A stretch of DNA of 32,673 nucleotides from Pseudomonadota bacterium (GTDB lineage Bacteria > Pseudomonadota > Gammaproteobacteria > Pseudomonadales > Moraxellaceae), in contig JAJZHM010000013.1 in assembly GCA_021804485.1 (NCBI GenBank), forward strand, positions 1-32,673, in the 5' to 3' direction. Positions within the stretch are counted from its first letter, which is position 1. Each line of letters begins with the position of its first letter. Below, piece by piece: positions 17,286-25,997 of this stretch. The notes beneath the pieces were generated by a model. The model was given only the letters and a program-made list of their open reading frames with translations, did not search any database and was not told the origin of the DNA. The translations under genes and the position numbers were made by a program.

Positions 17286-18080
17286 ATGCACGCGCAATCA
17301 ACGGACCGTATCAAGGTAATCGGCATCGAAGTAAACGGCATCCTGATCGAACCTGAGGATATTGCCCGCGAGATGCAATATCAGCCAGCTGCTGATCAGC
17401 ATCTAGCCTGGAAGCGTTCAGCACAGGCCCTTCTGGTCCGACAAGTTCTGTTGCAAAAGGCCCATCAATGCGACCTTATCCCACAGCAGCAACCCGGCTT
17501 GGATGCTGATGAGGCACTCATCCAGGCACTCCTTGCAAAGGAATGCATGATTGCCGATCCTGACGAGTCGGCGGTGCGCCAGCACTACGAAACTCATATT
17601 AATCGCTACCGGACGTATCCGCTTATTGTGGTGCGTCATATCGTCCTGATCTGCACCGATCTGCATATCGAATCCGAACGAGACCGGCTGATGCTGCAGG
17701 CACAGGAATTAATCCTGCAACATGCATCCGGCAAAGCTTTCGAGGATCTGGCCCGTCAGCATTCGGCTTGTCCAACCGCGACACAGGGCGGACTGATAGG
17801 TCCGATTAAGCCTGGCATGATGCCCATCAACTTCGAACGAACCCTACGCAATCACCCCACTGGTCTGGTTGCTGAACCTATCTGGACTCATGCTGGTTTG
17901 CACCTGGTCCATATCGATGAACGAATTGATGGCGAACGGTTGCCATTTGAACAGGTACGCGAACACATTCACACCCGGCTACGCCAACAGCAAGGACACA
18001 AACGTGTTGCCAACTACATTGGCGAACAGATCGCAGCGGCACGCATCAGGAACATCCCATTCTCAGAGCCAAAGTCATGA
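17286..18080 (+). CDS. PpiC/parvulin-type peptidyl-prolyl isomerase of the nar operon
   Basis: A 264-residue protein. After an N-terminal helical region (about 1-105) it has a parvulin domain (about 115-225): YPLIVVRHIVLICTD, GKAFEDLARQHSACPTATQGGLIGPIKPGMM and GLVAEPIWTHAGLHLVHIDER, the usual parvulin core. No signal peptide is visible, so it should act in the cytoplasm, in contrast to SurA/PpiD. It resembles NifM-type accessory isomerases. P. aeruginosa has a PpiC-type gene in the same place between narI and moaA1, so a role in folding or maturation of the nitrate reductase is likely but inferred from context. The stop overlaps the moaA start. Confidence 0.88.
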   Translation: MHAQSTDRIKVIGIEVNGILIEPEDIAREMQYQPAADQHLAWKRSAQALLVRQVLLQKAHQCDLIPQQQPGLDADEALIQALLAKECMIADPDESAVRQHYETHINRYRTYPLIVVRHIVLICTDLHIESERDRLMLQAQELILQHASGKAFEDLARQHSACPTATQGGLIGPIKPGMMPINFERTLRNHPTGLVAEPIWTHAGLHLVHIDERIDGERLPFEQVREHIHTRLRQQQGHKRVANYIGEQIAAARIRNIPFSEPKS

Positions 18081-19075
18081 TGAATCCACAAACACTCAGC
18101 GATAATTTTGGCCGAAACATTGACTATCTGCGCATATCGGTAACGGATCGCTGCGATTTGCGCTGTGTGTACTGCATGCCGGCGAAGATGCGTTTTACCC
18201 CACGATCAGAGGTTCTGTCGATTGAAGAAATTCTGCGACTTGGTCACATCTTTACGTCCCTCGGAGTCCGTAAAATTCGGATCACAGGAGGTGAGCCGCT
18301 CGTCCGTGAAGGCATTGACAAGCTATGTTTGGGGTTGTCTCGGATGAACAGTCTTCGGGAACTGGTCCTGACGACCAATGGCTCACGACTGCAGCAATGG
18401 GCCAAACCTCTGGCAGATTCAGGTGTACAACGACTGAATATCAGTCTCGATAGCCTGAGACCGGAACGATTTCGGGCCATGACTCGGGTAGGCAATCTAA
18501 TGGATGTACTTAAGGGTATTGAGACGGCCCAGCAGGCCGGATTTGAACGCATCAAACTCAACAGTATTGTGATGAAAGGATGGAATGATGATGAAGTGCT
18601 TGATTTGGTTCAATTTGCGGTAAATGAAGGTGTCGATCTCAGCTTTATTGAAGAAATGCCAATGGGCGCAGTCGAAGGAAACCGAGTTATCCGGCAGATG
18701 AGCAATGATGTCATCCGTAAAATCATTGCCACCCGCTACACGCTGATAGATTCCCTGGAACAGAGTGGAGGGCCATCACGCTATGTCCGTATGGCTCAGT
18801 ACCCAAAGCTGCGTATTGGCTTCATCAGTCCACACTCAAACCCGTTTTGTGCTCAGTGCAATCGGGTTCGACTCACGGCGACTGGACGGCTACTGCTGTG
18901 CCTGGCTCATGAACAGTCCATCGATCTGCGCCAGAAACTTCGAACACCCGGACAGAGTGACAGTCTGCTCCAGGCGGCTATCCAAGATTCCATGCAACTG
19001 AAACCACGCAGCCATCTCTTTTCGACAACGGAAGAAGTAGTCAGCTGGCGAAACATGAATGCTACAGGAGGGTAG
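18077..19075 (+). CDS. moaA: GTP 3',8-cyclase MoaA (molybdopterin biosynthesis)
   Basis: A radical SAM enzyme that, with MoaC, turns GTP into cyclic pyranopterin monophosphate, the first step of molybdenum cofactor synthesis. The 332-residue protein has the CxxxCxxC radical-SAM motif at Cys26/30/33 (CDLRCVYC), RITGGEPLVR, TTNGSRL, LNISLDSL, the C-terminal cluster motif CAQCNRVRLTATGRLLLC and the double glycine at the very end. The ATG overlaps the ppiC stop; a second ATG at 18080 is also possible. Its place in the nar operon supplies cofactor when the Mo enzyme is made, as with P. aeruginosa moaA1. A second moaA elsewhere is likely. Confidence 0.96.
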   Translation: MMNPQTLSDNFGRNIDYLRISVTDRCDLRCVYCMPAKMRFTPRSEVLSIEEILRLGHIFTSLGVRKIRITGGEPLVREGIDKLCLGLSRMNSLRELVLTTNGSRLQQWAKPLADSGVQRLNISLDSLRPERFRAMTRVGNLMDVLKGIETAQQAGFERIKLNSIVMKGWNDDEVLDLVQFAVNEGVDLSFIEEMPMGAVEGNRVIRQMSNDVIRKIIATRYTLIDSLEQSGGPSRYVRMAQYPKLRIGFISPHSNPFCAQCNRVRLTATGRLLLCLAHEQSIDLRQKLRTPGQSDSLLQAAIQDSMQLKPRSHLFSTTEEVVSWRNMNATGG

Positions 19076-19122
19076 CAGCTCAACATCATGCAATAACATA
19101 CATGTCATCAAGGGAGCATAAA

Positions 19123-20394
19123 ATGAATACAGCACTCAAAAGCAATACATTAGCATGGGTCATCCGTTCACTGATTGTATGTGGGACAATAGTGGGGGAT
19201 GCTCATGCCGATGTTCTAACCGATGCACTTGCACAAGGTCATGCCTACGCCGATCTGCGCTACCGAATGGAGTCCGTCAGTCAGGATAACAGCTTTAAGG
19301 ATGCACGGGCATCGACCGCACGGTTGCAGGCCGGCTATGAATCCGGTGCCATAGATGGATTTTTTGCCAATGCCGGGGTACAGAGCGTCGGGGTCGTCGG
19401 TCAGGACTTTTATAACAGCACCCGCAACGGCCTAAGTTCTTATGCCACAGTTGCTGACCCGGCCATGACCGAAGTCGACCAGCTCTTCTTGGGTTATCGC
19501 GGCCTGCCCGACACCCAGATCCGCTACGGCAGACAACGGCTTCAGCTCGACAACGAACGCTACATTGGCAATGTCGGCTGGCGACAGATCGAACAGACCT
19601 ACGATGCAACCAGTATGGTCAATCAGAGCATTCCTCATACGACCATTACCGCAGCCTATCTATACCGGGTACACCGGGTGTTTGGCGATGCAGCCGGAAC
19701 ACCACCGGGGGTCTTTCAATCCCGTTCACCGCTGCTAAATATCGCCTATACTGGGCTAGCGCACAACAAGCTGGTTGCCTACAGTTATCTGATCGATCTG
19801 CAGAACATCGCGTCGACACAGTTACCAGCCTACGAATCAACTCGAAACAATGGGCTGCGTCTGACCGGCAGCGCAGGACTTGGCTCTCAGGGATTAACAC
19901 TGAACTACACCGCCGAAGCTGCGTTACAGAGTAACGGTCTGCAGAATCCACAACACGATTTGATCCACTATAACCATTATCAACTGGGCTTAAAGGATGA
20001 CGGGTATCAATGGTTGCTGGCTCGTGAACAACTGGGTAGTAACGGACAGCACGCATTCCAAACACCTCTGGCAACACTGCATGCCTTTAACGGTTGGGCC
20101 GACATGTTCCTGCAAACTCCGGTCAATGGTTTGATTGATCAATACACCTCACTTAGTGCCACCATTGCACAAGCTCCTGTTTCGGTCATTTACCACGATT
20201 TCCGGTCCGATCAGGGCGATGTACGGTACGGCACAGAAATTGACACACAAGTCACCTACAACTTTGCCAGTCATTATGTGGTCGGTGCAGCATTAGGTGC
20301 CTACCACAGCATCAATACGCTTAGGGCAACACCCTATGCCCCAGCGACCCCTTCGACAACAAAAGGATGGATATGGATGGAAGCAAAAATCTGA
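19123..20394 (+). CDS. outer-membrane porin / alginate-export-like beta-barrel at the end of the nar operon
   Basis: A 423-residue protein from the ATG at 19123, chosen because GGGAG lies about eight bases upstream. A signal peptide (about 1-31) ends near GDAHA. The mature part is rich in alternating polar/hydrophobic strands and aromatic residues, with motifs such as AYADLRYRMESVSQDNSFKD, LFLGYRGLPDTQIRYGRQR and DNERYIGNVGWRQIEQTYDA. The last two are typical of alginate-export/OprE-like porins ('..RYGRQ.l.ldneRfvG.vgwRqn.qtfDa'). The barrel ends in a charged residue plus Ile rather than Phe. It begins 47 bases after moaA with no obvious terminator between, and a hairpin terminator follows, so it is probably co-transcribed with nar. 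The substrate is unknown; nitrate or nitrite passage is only a suggestion. Confidence 0.75.
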   Translation: MNTALKSNTLAWVIRSLIVCGTIVGDAHADVLTDALAQGHAYADLRYRMESVSQDNSFKDARASTARLQAGYESGAIDGFFANAGVQSVGVVGQDFYNSTRNGLSSYATVADPAMTEVDQLFLGYRGLPDTQIRYGRQRLQLDNERYIGNVGWRQIEQTYDATSMVNQSIPHTTITAAYLYRVHRVFGDAAGTPPGVFQSRSPLLNIAYTGLAHNKLVAYSYLIDLQNIASTQLPAYESTRNNGLRLTGSAGLGSQGLTLNYTAEAALQSNGLQNPQHDLIHYNHYQLGLKDDGYQWLLAREQLGSNGQHAFQTPLATLHAFNGWADMFLQTPVNGLIDQYTSLSATIAQAPVSVIYHDFRSDQGDVRYGTEIDTQVTYNFASHYVVGAALGAYHSINTLRATPYAPATPSTTKGWIWMEAKI

Positions 20395-20397
20395 GCC

Positions 20398-20425
20398 AAA
20401 ACAGGCATCTGAACCACCTGTTTTT
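20398..20425 (+). terminator. intrinsic terminator at the end of the nar-porin unit
   Basis: AAAACAGG (20398-20405) pairs with CCTGTTTT (20417-20424) around an 11-base loop, and the run of five T ends the structure. It begins a few bases after the porin stop. The A tract on the left may let it serve the convergent gene at 20581-21849 too. Confidence 0.7.
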
Positions 20426-20580
20426 GCGCGATGGGCGGCTCCTGTCAATGGCCATCCAATTTATAATTGGGTGGAGGGGGGTGCGCCCAGCGCGTAGCGG
20501 CGGTTAGTTTTCAAGTCGTGCCTGTGAACGGAGAATCCAAGGTATCGATCACAGAAAATGGCTGAGCGACCATACATATT

Positions 20581-21849
20581 TCAGAGATAACTGAGAGCAG
20601 AAGTATTTTGCGCTAATGTGGCGACCACAATGCCTTCAGCGAGGGTATTATGGTCATCCTCGGGGTGCGTGAATGATCCAATACTCCAGGATTGAGGTTG
20701 TTGGTTGATGTGACGGATCAAGAATTGATGGGTTTGTACATCAGGGGGTGTCACAAACCAAAAACTATCTGAGTGATCAAGTTGAAGCGGGGCAATCTTT
20801 TGAGATTCAGTGAAGCCAACCACATAAATCGATGATATGTTGGCAGGATCCAGGTACAGGCGAAGTCGATACTCTTTGGCCAGCATCAATAATTCTTCTC
20901 CTAAGATGCAACGATGCAGGCGGATCATGCCTTTTGGGAATGCATGTACTTCGCCCAAATGATAAACGGGTACATCAGAGACTGCTTGGTGTGAGCCTTC
21001 ACCAACATCCAACATTTGTTGGAATACCGACCAAGCTAATTTTATTTCTGCTTCTTGTTTCGATTGAGATTTTTCTTTAGTAGCGAACTGTGTGGGTCTT
21101 TCAAGCGTACCTGTTACTTTGGGAAGAATTAACTCCGTGGTATCCACTTGCATGTGTTGCCGTAACCAATCCATCCAGTCCGAAAAGTGATCCGGGCGGG
21201 CTTGCAGTACTATTTCATCATCTTTGGTTTTATGGACGATCAGTTTGGGATCGAGTCGCATGCCCCAAAATTCATTAGCTGCCGATAAAGGATCACTCTT
21301 AACCCCAAGCTTTATCAATAGCTCACTATAACGCATTGGAATATAGCCAAAAGTCTTCGGTGTACGAATCTGTCTGATTTCTTCGCGAGCCATAGCGAAC
21401 ATGTTTGCAGACAAAGAAAGCATAATCGTTAATTGATTGCTCTTTAGACACATTCGCACCACATCACGATCAGGGATATCTGCCGTCATCAGCAATTCTG
21501 CTTCTAGATGGCCTAGGTCAAAAAGCTGAAAGGCACTCAAAAGTGCCCTGAATTTCTTGGGCGATGTAACTTCCCATACATACAAACCCGGCTGGAGCGT
21601 CAGTTTGATTGATTTACACAATTCAGGGCGAGTTGGGAACGAATCAATCCCCATCCATTTAAGAAATTCGATATAGCGTTCTTTCCCTAAAGTAAGTCGG
21701 CCTGCCAGAACACCAAAGAGGTTTACGCGATTGCATTTGAACGCCTGCGCCAATTTGGCAATCGAGAGTGGTGATAGATCAACGAGTGATCGCACCCAAG
21801 TGACATCTGTGTCATAAATCTGTGTATCACTGTTCATACTACACGCCAT
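20581..21849 (-). CDS. unrecognised 422-residue protein with possible N-terminal helix-turn-helix
   Basis: I do not recognise this family. Residues about 27-70 (LSPLSIAKLAQAFKCNRVNLFGVLAGRLTLGKERYIEFLKWMGI) look like an XRE-type helix-turn-helix: helix, sharp turn, recognition-like helix with a GR.TL wing. The rest appears globular and soluble, with a basic/Gln-rich linker near 255-270 (ATKEKSQSKQEAE). No signal peptide or membrane segment is seen. The start is uncertain: ATG at 21849 or, four codons later, at 21837; neither has a clear ribosome binding site. The gene stands alone, convergent with the nar porin, and its codon use looks more AT-rich than its neighbours, so acquisition is possible. 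A DNA-binding regulator is the best guess, with low confidence in function. Confidence 0.7.
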   Translation of the reverse strand: MACSMNSDTQIYDTDVTWVRSLVDLSPLSIAKLAQAFKCNRVNLFGVLAGRLTLGKERYIEFLKWMGIDSFPTRPELCKSIKLTLQPGLYVWEVTSPKKFRALLSAFQLFDLGHLEAELLMTADIPDRDVVRMCLKSNQLTIMLSLSANMFAMAREEIRQIRTPKTFGYIPMRYSELLIKLGVKSDPLSAANEFWGMRLDPKLIVHKTKDDEIVLQARPDHFSDWMDWLRQHMQVDTTELILPKVTGTLERPTQFATKEKSQSKQEAEIKLAWSVFQQMLDVGEGSHQAVSDVPVYHLGEVHAFPKGMIRLHRCILGEELLMLAKEYRLRLYLDPANISSIYVVGFTESQKIAPLQLDHSDSFWFVTPPDVQTHQFLIRHINQQPQSWSIGSFTHPEDDHNTLAEGIVVATLAQNTSALSYL

Positions 21850-22008
21850 AAAAAAATTGCGTTTTAAATGTTAGCATAGAACTGGGATCGGGTCTTGCCA
21901 TTCGACATCGAGGCAGGAAACGTGTCTTCGGTCAGCAATCTGTGAAATGTGTTCTGATAATTTATATATTTTCTATGGCACCAGTGCTTTCATTTAACAT
22001 AATATACA

Positions 22009-22410
22009 TTATACGAACTCATAGATCCAGATTACATGCTCTGACTTCACGGGTATTCCTTGATGTCTTATTTGCTTGTTTGGGATTATTTGCTTTGAAC
22101 ATGATGACTGCAGTGCCTGGGACACGCTCTGCAAGGTCGTACATTGATCCGAAGCGAAGTTAAGCGCTTTCGAAAAAGTGTCCTGAGTCAATGGGACTTG
22201 ATGATCCTGCATGTACAGATGCGCCATCAAGGTAAATGCTTCATCTTGATCGTGGTGATCGTCAAGAAGTCTGTACAATGCCGATCGTGCCGCCTGACGG
22301 TATCCTTACCCAAGTGCAATCCTTCCAAGCCCCAGCAAAGCACTAAGATCATGATCATTTACAGACAATATGGAGGGTTTTAGCGTAGGTGAATAGGATG
22401 GGTTGCATAT
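22009..22410 (-). pseudogene. remnant of a TPR-like protein gene with an in-frame stop
   Basis: The minus strand reads DLSALLGLGRIALG, then TAA (22306-22308), then in the same frame GYRQAARSALYRLLDD, DQDEAFTLMAHLYMQD and TFSKALNFA, ending at 22009. The LGRIALG.GYRQAA segment is typical of a tetratricopeptide repeat, where the stop would replace a glutamine (one base from CAA). The frame is closed upstream by TGA at 22411-22413. A TTG at 22276-22278 could start an 89-residue product from the 3' part, but no strong ribosome site supports it. I read this as a decayed, truncated gene. The rest of the gap 21850-22459 is AT-rich and shows nothing else I can support. Confidence 0.45.
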
Positions 22411-22459
22411 TCAGAATCGTAAATGTGTACTAGAATTCGAGGTACGCGATCTTCTGTGG

Positions 22460-24121
22460 ATGTCCTTTGTGTCCTTCTCCGAATCAAAAAAAAGCCTTAG
22501 GCTTCTTTTACAGTGGCGAGTAACAGCCATTACCGTACTGCTTGGAATTCTGGCTCTTGGCATAGGTTTTCGTGTCGTCTATCAGCATTCACGCGAGGCC
22601 TCTTTTGCTGAGATCGATCAGAACTTTCTGGCGATTCGAGACACCGCCTCGATTGCTGTTTATACTAAAAACAAGGTTCTGGCTGATGAAGCGGTTCATG
22701 TTCTTATTAATAATCCATTGATTTGTAATGCTAAAATTCAAGATGATCAAGATGTCTTCAGACGAATTGCCTTAAAAAGCGAACATTGCAGTCAGCAGAA
22801 GCTCTATAAAGTCCCCTCACCTTTTGCCTCTGATCAACAGATCGGTCAGATTCAAGTAGGAATTAATCAGTCTCTTGTTGAGGACCGTGCACTTCGAACT
22901 GCCCGCCTCATTTCAATTATGATGCTGCTAGTTTTGCTTGGCTCCAGTGTTTCACTGGCACTTGCCAGTCAATCGCTATTGACTCGCCCCCTCACGGAAC
23001 TTGCTCATACCATTCATTCGCTCAAGCCAGGTACATCGCTGCGCCTGCACGTCCCCAAAGTGCATGATGCCACTGAGCTTGGAGCACTGGTTTCAGACAT
23101 CAACCGCCTGCTCAAAACGGTTGAAGATACCTTACAGGAAGAGCGTACTCTTCGAACCTTTATTCACGCGCTGCAACAGCAGTATCAGTCGATCTTCGAC
23201 CAGGCTCGTACCGGTATTGCTTTAATTGATGAGACCGGACGATGCATGCTGGCGAACCCGGCGTTTGCACAGATGCTCTATCTGGATTTTCATCCTGAAG
23301 GTCCGTTCTGTATGCCCCCCCAATGGCTAAACAAATATTTCAATTCAGAAAGTCCCTTGGTTTCGCTCATGGAGCGTGCACGAAGCAGCATGGAAATCCA
23401 TTCAAAGGACATCGCCTTAAAATCATCAGATGATGATCCCATCTGGCTTAATGTGTCTGTTTCAACCCATATCACGGAGGACCCATCTATTCATGCTTTG
23501 ACACCTTACCGTATGCTTGAATGTATTCTTATCGACATATCAGAACGCAAGCGTGAAGAGGAAGAACATCGTTTCAAGGCCAAGCATGATCAATTGACGG
23601 GTTTAATGAACCGTGCGGGTGGTGAGACAGCCATTCTTGATCACCTGCGCAGTCACCTTGAACCACCTCGTGGTGCCATTTTGGTCATGGATCTGGATCG
23701 ATTTAAGGAAATCAACGATACCTATGGCCATGCCTTGGGTGATGTTGTTCTTATTAAAACAGCTGAACGTCTTAAAGAAGTGCTGCGCTCTATTGACGTT
23801 GTCGCCCGAATGGGGGGCGATGAATTTCTAATCGGCCTGTTTCACATGGATGCCATCAGTGCCATTCCCGTGATTCTTGATCGACTCCTCGCCTCTCTGA
23901 CATCGCCTATCAAGCTCAATGATGGAATCGAAGATTGGGTGGGTGCATCCATCGGTGTCTGTGTGATTCCTGAATCTGATTCTTATGAACTGGCAACCTT
24001 GCTCAAATTGGCTGATGAAGCAATGTACCGGGTCAAACGCGCCGGAAAATGTGGGTACTGCATTCATAATCATTCCTCATATTCAGAGGTTTATCTCTAT
24101 CAGAGGAATAATCACCATTAA
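22460..24121 (+). CDS. membrane diguanylate cyclase: periplasmic sensor-HAMP-PAS-GGDEF
   Basis: Makes cyclic di-GMP from two GTP at the cytoplasmic membrane. Order (553 residues from the ATG at 22460): TM1 (about 19-40, ITVLLGILALGIGFRVVY), a periplasmic region of about 100 residues resembling CHASE8-type sensors (SFAEIDQNFLAIRDTASIAVYTKNKVLADEAVHVL), TM2 (about 150-172), HAMP (about 173-225), a PAS domain (about 240-365, YQSIFDQARTGIALIDETGRC) and GGDEF. The active-site motif is intact (MGGDEF), and RSID five residues before it is a canonical inhibitory-site RxxD. A TTG start at 22403 with AGGA upstream would add 19 residues; no strong ribosome site decides. The porin gene follows after one base, so the two are likely one transcript. 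The periplasmic part presumably receives an envelope signal. Confidence 0.9.
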   Translation: MSFVSFSESKKSLRLLLQWRVTAITVLLGILALGIGFRVVYQHSREASFAEIDQNFLAIRDTASIAVYTKNKVLADEAVHVLINNPLICNAKIQDDQDVFRRIALKSEHCSQQKLYKVPSPFASDQQIGQIQVGINQSLVEDRALRTARLISIMMLLVLLGSSVSLALASQSLLTRPLTELAHTIHSLKPGTSLRLHVPKVHDATELGALVSDINRLLKTVEDTLQEERTLRTFIHALQQQYQSIFDQARTGIALIDETGRCMLANPAFAQMLYLDFHPEGPFCMPPQWLNKYFNSESPLVSLMERARSSMEIHSKDIALKSSDDDPIWLNVSVSTHITEDPSIHALTPYRMLECILIDISERKREEEEHRFKAKHDQLTGLMNRAGGETAILDHLRSHLEPPRGAILVMDLDRFKEINDTYGHALGDVVLIKTAERLKEVLRSIDVVARMGGDEFLIGLFHMDAISAIPVILDRLLASLTSPIKLNDGIEDWVGASIGVCVIPESDSYELATLLKLADEAMYRVKRAGKCGYCIHNHSSYSEVYLYQRNNHH

Positions 24122-24122
24122 A

Positions 24123-25433
24123 ATGGACTTTTTTTGTAAACTCTACAGCATTTTATTGCTCACAATGCTGACGAATACAAGCTCATGGGCTGATGATTTT
24201 CTTCCTGCTTCTGTAAGTATTCATGGATTTTCAACGCTGGGTGTCGCCTGGCTCAATCAGCCCGGCGTTGTTTTGCAACGTGATTTGGGCAATCAACTGG
24301 GTATCACGCAAAAAGGCAACCCTTTGGATGCCGACTCGCGCCTAGGCCTTCAAGTCAACTGGCAGATCAATCCCCATTGGTCGACAACGGTCCAGGCGGT
24401 TGATGCTCCTCGTGTTGTGCAGAATGCCAACAACGTCTTTCCTTGGGCTTTTATAAAATATCAGGTCAGTAATGACATCTATCTGCGTGCAGGCAGGATT
24501 GGAGTTTATTCCTTTGCCTTGTCTGACCAGCGTAATGTCGGTTATGTGTATCCTTGGGTACGTCCTCCTGAAGAGTTTTATGGATTTATGCCCATGTACT
24601 CGATGACTGGAGTTGATTCAGGGTGGCATCATGATTTTGATCTTGACCGGAGTATTGATGTACGTGCATTTCTTGCCCGCTCTGAATCCGACTATTCATC
24701 GGCTTCGGGAACAGGAACGGAATCATTTACTTTAAAATTATCCCCCTTGCTGGGGGGCAATATCGTTGTGAATCTGGGCAACCTCATAGCCCGCCTTTCC
24801 TACGTAACGACAAAAATTGACTCGACCTTTCCTGGACTTGATTCGGTCGTGCAACTCTCCCAACAACTTCTGCCGGTATACCCTACGCTGGCTGAACTGC
24901 CAGGAGCAGCCGATTTCTACAATACACGCATGTCTTTTTATGACGCCAGTATGAACTATGATAATGGGCATATCATGGCGCTGGCAGAAGTAGCCTATAC
25001 CGATTTCCAGAGCCATTTTAAACCAAGTATGGAAACAGGCTATCTGACGCTTGGTTACCATTGCTCCTCCAAGATTTTGCCTTACCTGACCTACTCGCGT
25101 GTTCGACCTGCACGCAGTACCTTTCAGATCAGCCCAAGTGCCATGCCTGCGGGCATGGACTACCTGCCTGCCAAAATATCTGCGGCCTATGCAGAAGGAG
25201 CCTCTATCCAAAATATTTTCAATGCATATTATTTTGCCGCGCTACAAGAGAATCAGCAGACTTTAAGTTTTGGTGTACGCTGGGACTTTTATCCACGCAT
25301 GGATCTTAAAGCCCAGATCGATCGCACCCGGGTCTTTAGTGGTGGATATCTGCTCTGGCAAATACCTTCAAACAGCACTATTGATCCATCCGGAGTTACG
25401 ATTTGGTCCTTGGCATGGGATACGGTGTTCTGA
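24123..25433 (+). CDS. outer-membrane porin, copy 1 of a duplicated porin/binding-protein module
   Basis: A 436-residue protein with a signal peptide (MDFFCKLYSILLLTMLTNTSSWA, cut before DDFLP) and a beta-barrel text rich in Tyr/Trp/Asn turns. Blocks include VSIHGFSTLGVAWLNQPGVV, DSRLGLQVNWQINPHWSTTV, AFIKYQVSNDIYLRAGRIG and YPWVRPPEEFYGFMPMYSMTG. It ends WSLAWDTVF with the terminal Phe typical of barrel proteins recognised by the BAM complex. The general type is a trimeric-porin-like barrel of unknown substrate. The ATG is one base after the diguanylate cyclase stop, with a GAGGAA some 15 bases upstream. The binding-protein-like gene begins three bases after the stop. A close paralogue follows at 25998. 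Confidence 0.85.
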   Translation: MDFFCKLYSILLLTMLTNTSSWADDFLPASVSIHGFSTLGVAWLNQPGVVLQRDLGNQLGITQKGNPLDADSRLGLQVNWQINPHWSTTVQAVDAPRVVQNANNVFPWAFIKYQVSNDIYLRAGRIGVYSFALSDQRNVGYVYPWVRPPEEFYGFMPMYSMTGVDSGWHHDFDLDRSIDVRAFLARSESDYSSASGTGTESFTLKLSPLLGGNIVVNLGNLIARLSYVTTKIDSTFPGLDSVVQLSQQLLPVYPTLAELPGAADFYNTRMSFYDASMNYDNGHIMALAEVAYTDFQSHFKPSMETGYLTLGYHCSSKILPYLTYSRVRPARSTFQISPSAMPAGMDYLPAKISAAYAEGASIQNIFNAYYFAALQENQQTLSFGVRWDFYPRMDLKAQIDRTRVFSGGYLLWQIPSNSTIDPSGVTIWSLAWDTVF

Positions 25434-25435
25434 TC

Positions 25436-25891
25436 ATGAAAACATCCATCCTTAATCGCCTGCTCCTAACCTTCATGTCCTCATTAATTCTATTCAGTTC
25501 AGCGCAACCCACTCATCATGACCTTGTCGTTATTGTCAACGCACACAGCCCCTTGTCACATCTCAGCCGTGATGAAATTGCCCAGATCTATACCGCACGC
25601 ATAAGTCTTCTGGCTGATGGAACTCGTCCAGTCGCCCTTGATCTGCAGAATAATCCGGATGTTCGGTATCAATTCTACGCGGACCTCCTGCATACCAGTC
25701 CGGAACGGTTTGATGCGTTTTGGGCTCGCCTGCTCTTTACGGGCTTAGCAACACCACCTAAGCGACTTAATCAAGAAGCTACAGTTATGGAGCAAGTCCT
25801 GCAGAATGATCATGCGATCGGTTTTGTCACCGATGACTTTGCTCATTCCGATCGGTTGCACATTCTCATGCGCTGGCCAATCACCCATTAA
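25436..25891 (+). CDS. small periplasmic binding-protein-like (PstS-type fold) protein, copy 1
   Basis: A 151-residue exported protein. The signal peptide is about 24 residues (MKTSILNRLLLTFMSSLILF...). It is followed by VIVNAHSPLSHLSRDEIAQIYTARISLLADGTRPVALDLQ and, near the end, VLQNDHAIGFVTDD. These match the small proteins annotated 'phosphate ABC transporter substrate-binding protein' or PBP-like domain; at 150 residues they are less than half of true PstS, and no ABC transporter genes are here. The ATG sits in TGATCATG right after the porin stop, implying translational coupling. It may bind a ligand entering through the porin and report to the cyclase periplasmic domain; this is inference. 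Confidence 0.8.
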   Translation: MKTSILNRLLLTFMSSLILFSSAQPTHHDLVVIVNAHSPLSHLSRDEIAQIYTARISLLADGTRPVALDLQNNPDVRYQFYADLLHTSPERFDAFWARLLFTGLATPPKRLNQEATVMEQVLQNDHAIGFVTDDFAHSDRLHILMRWPITH

Positions 25892-25997
25892 TACCGCCGA
25901 TCGATTTAAGCTCGGCATGAACTCAAAACACAATTGTGATTTAGAAGCACTGGCATCTATCAAAATCTGAACTAGAATTTGTTCAGTTGAAATTACT

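Noticed and set aside
20456-20470. Small hairpin CCAATT-TAT-AATTGG and nearby GC-rich GTGCGCCC/TTAG text, considered as an integron attC site
   Set aside because: Core-site consensus is not met and no integrase or cassette is present; most likely chance.
25896-25916. Hairpin GCCGA...TCGGC between the first PBP-like gene and the second porin, considered as a terminator
   Set aside because: Only five base pairs with an 11-base loop and no T tract.
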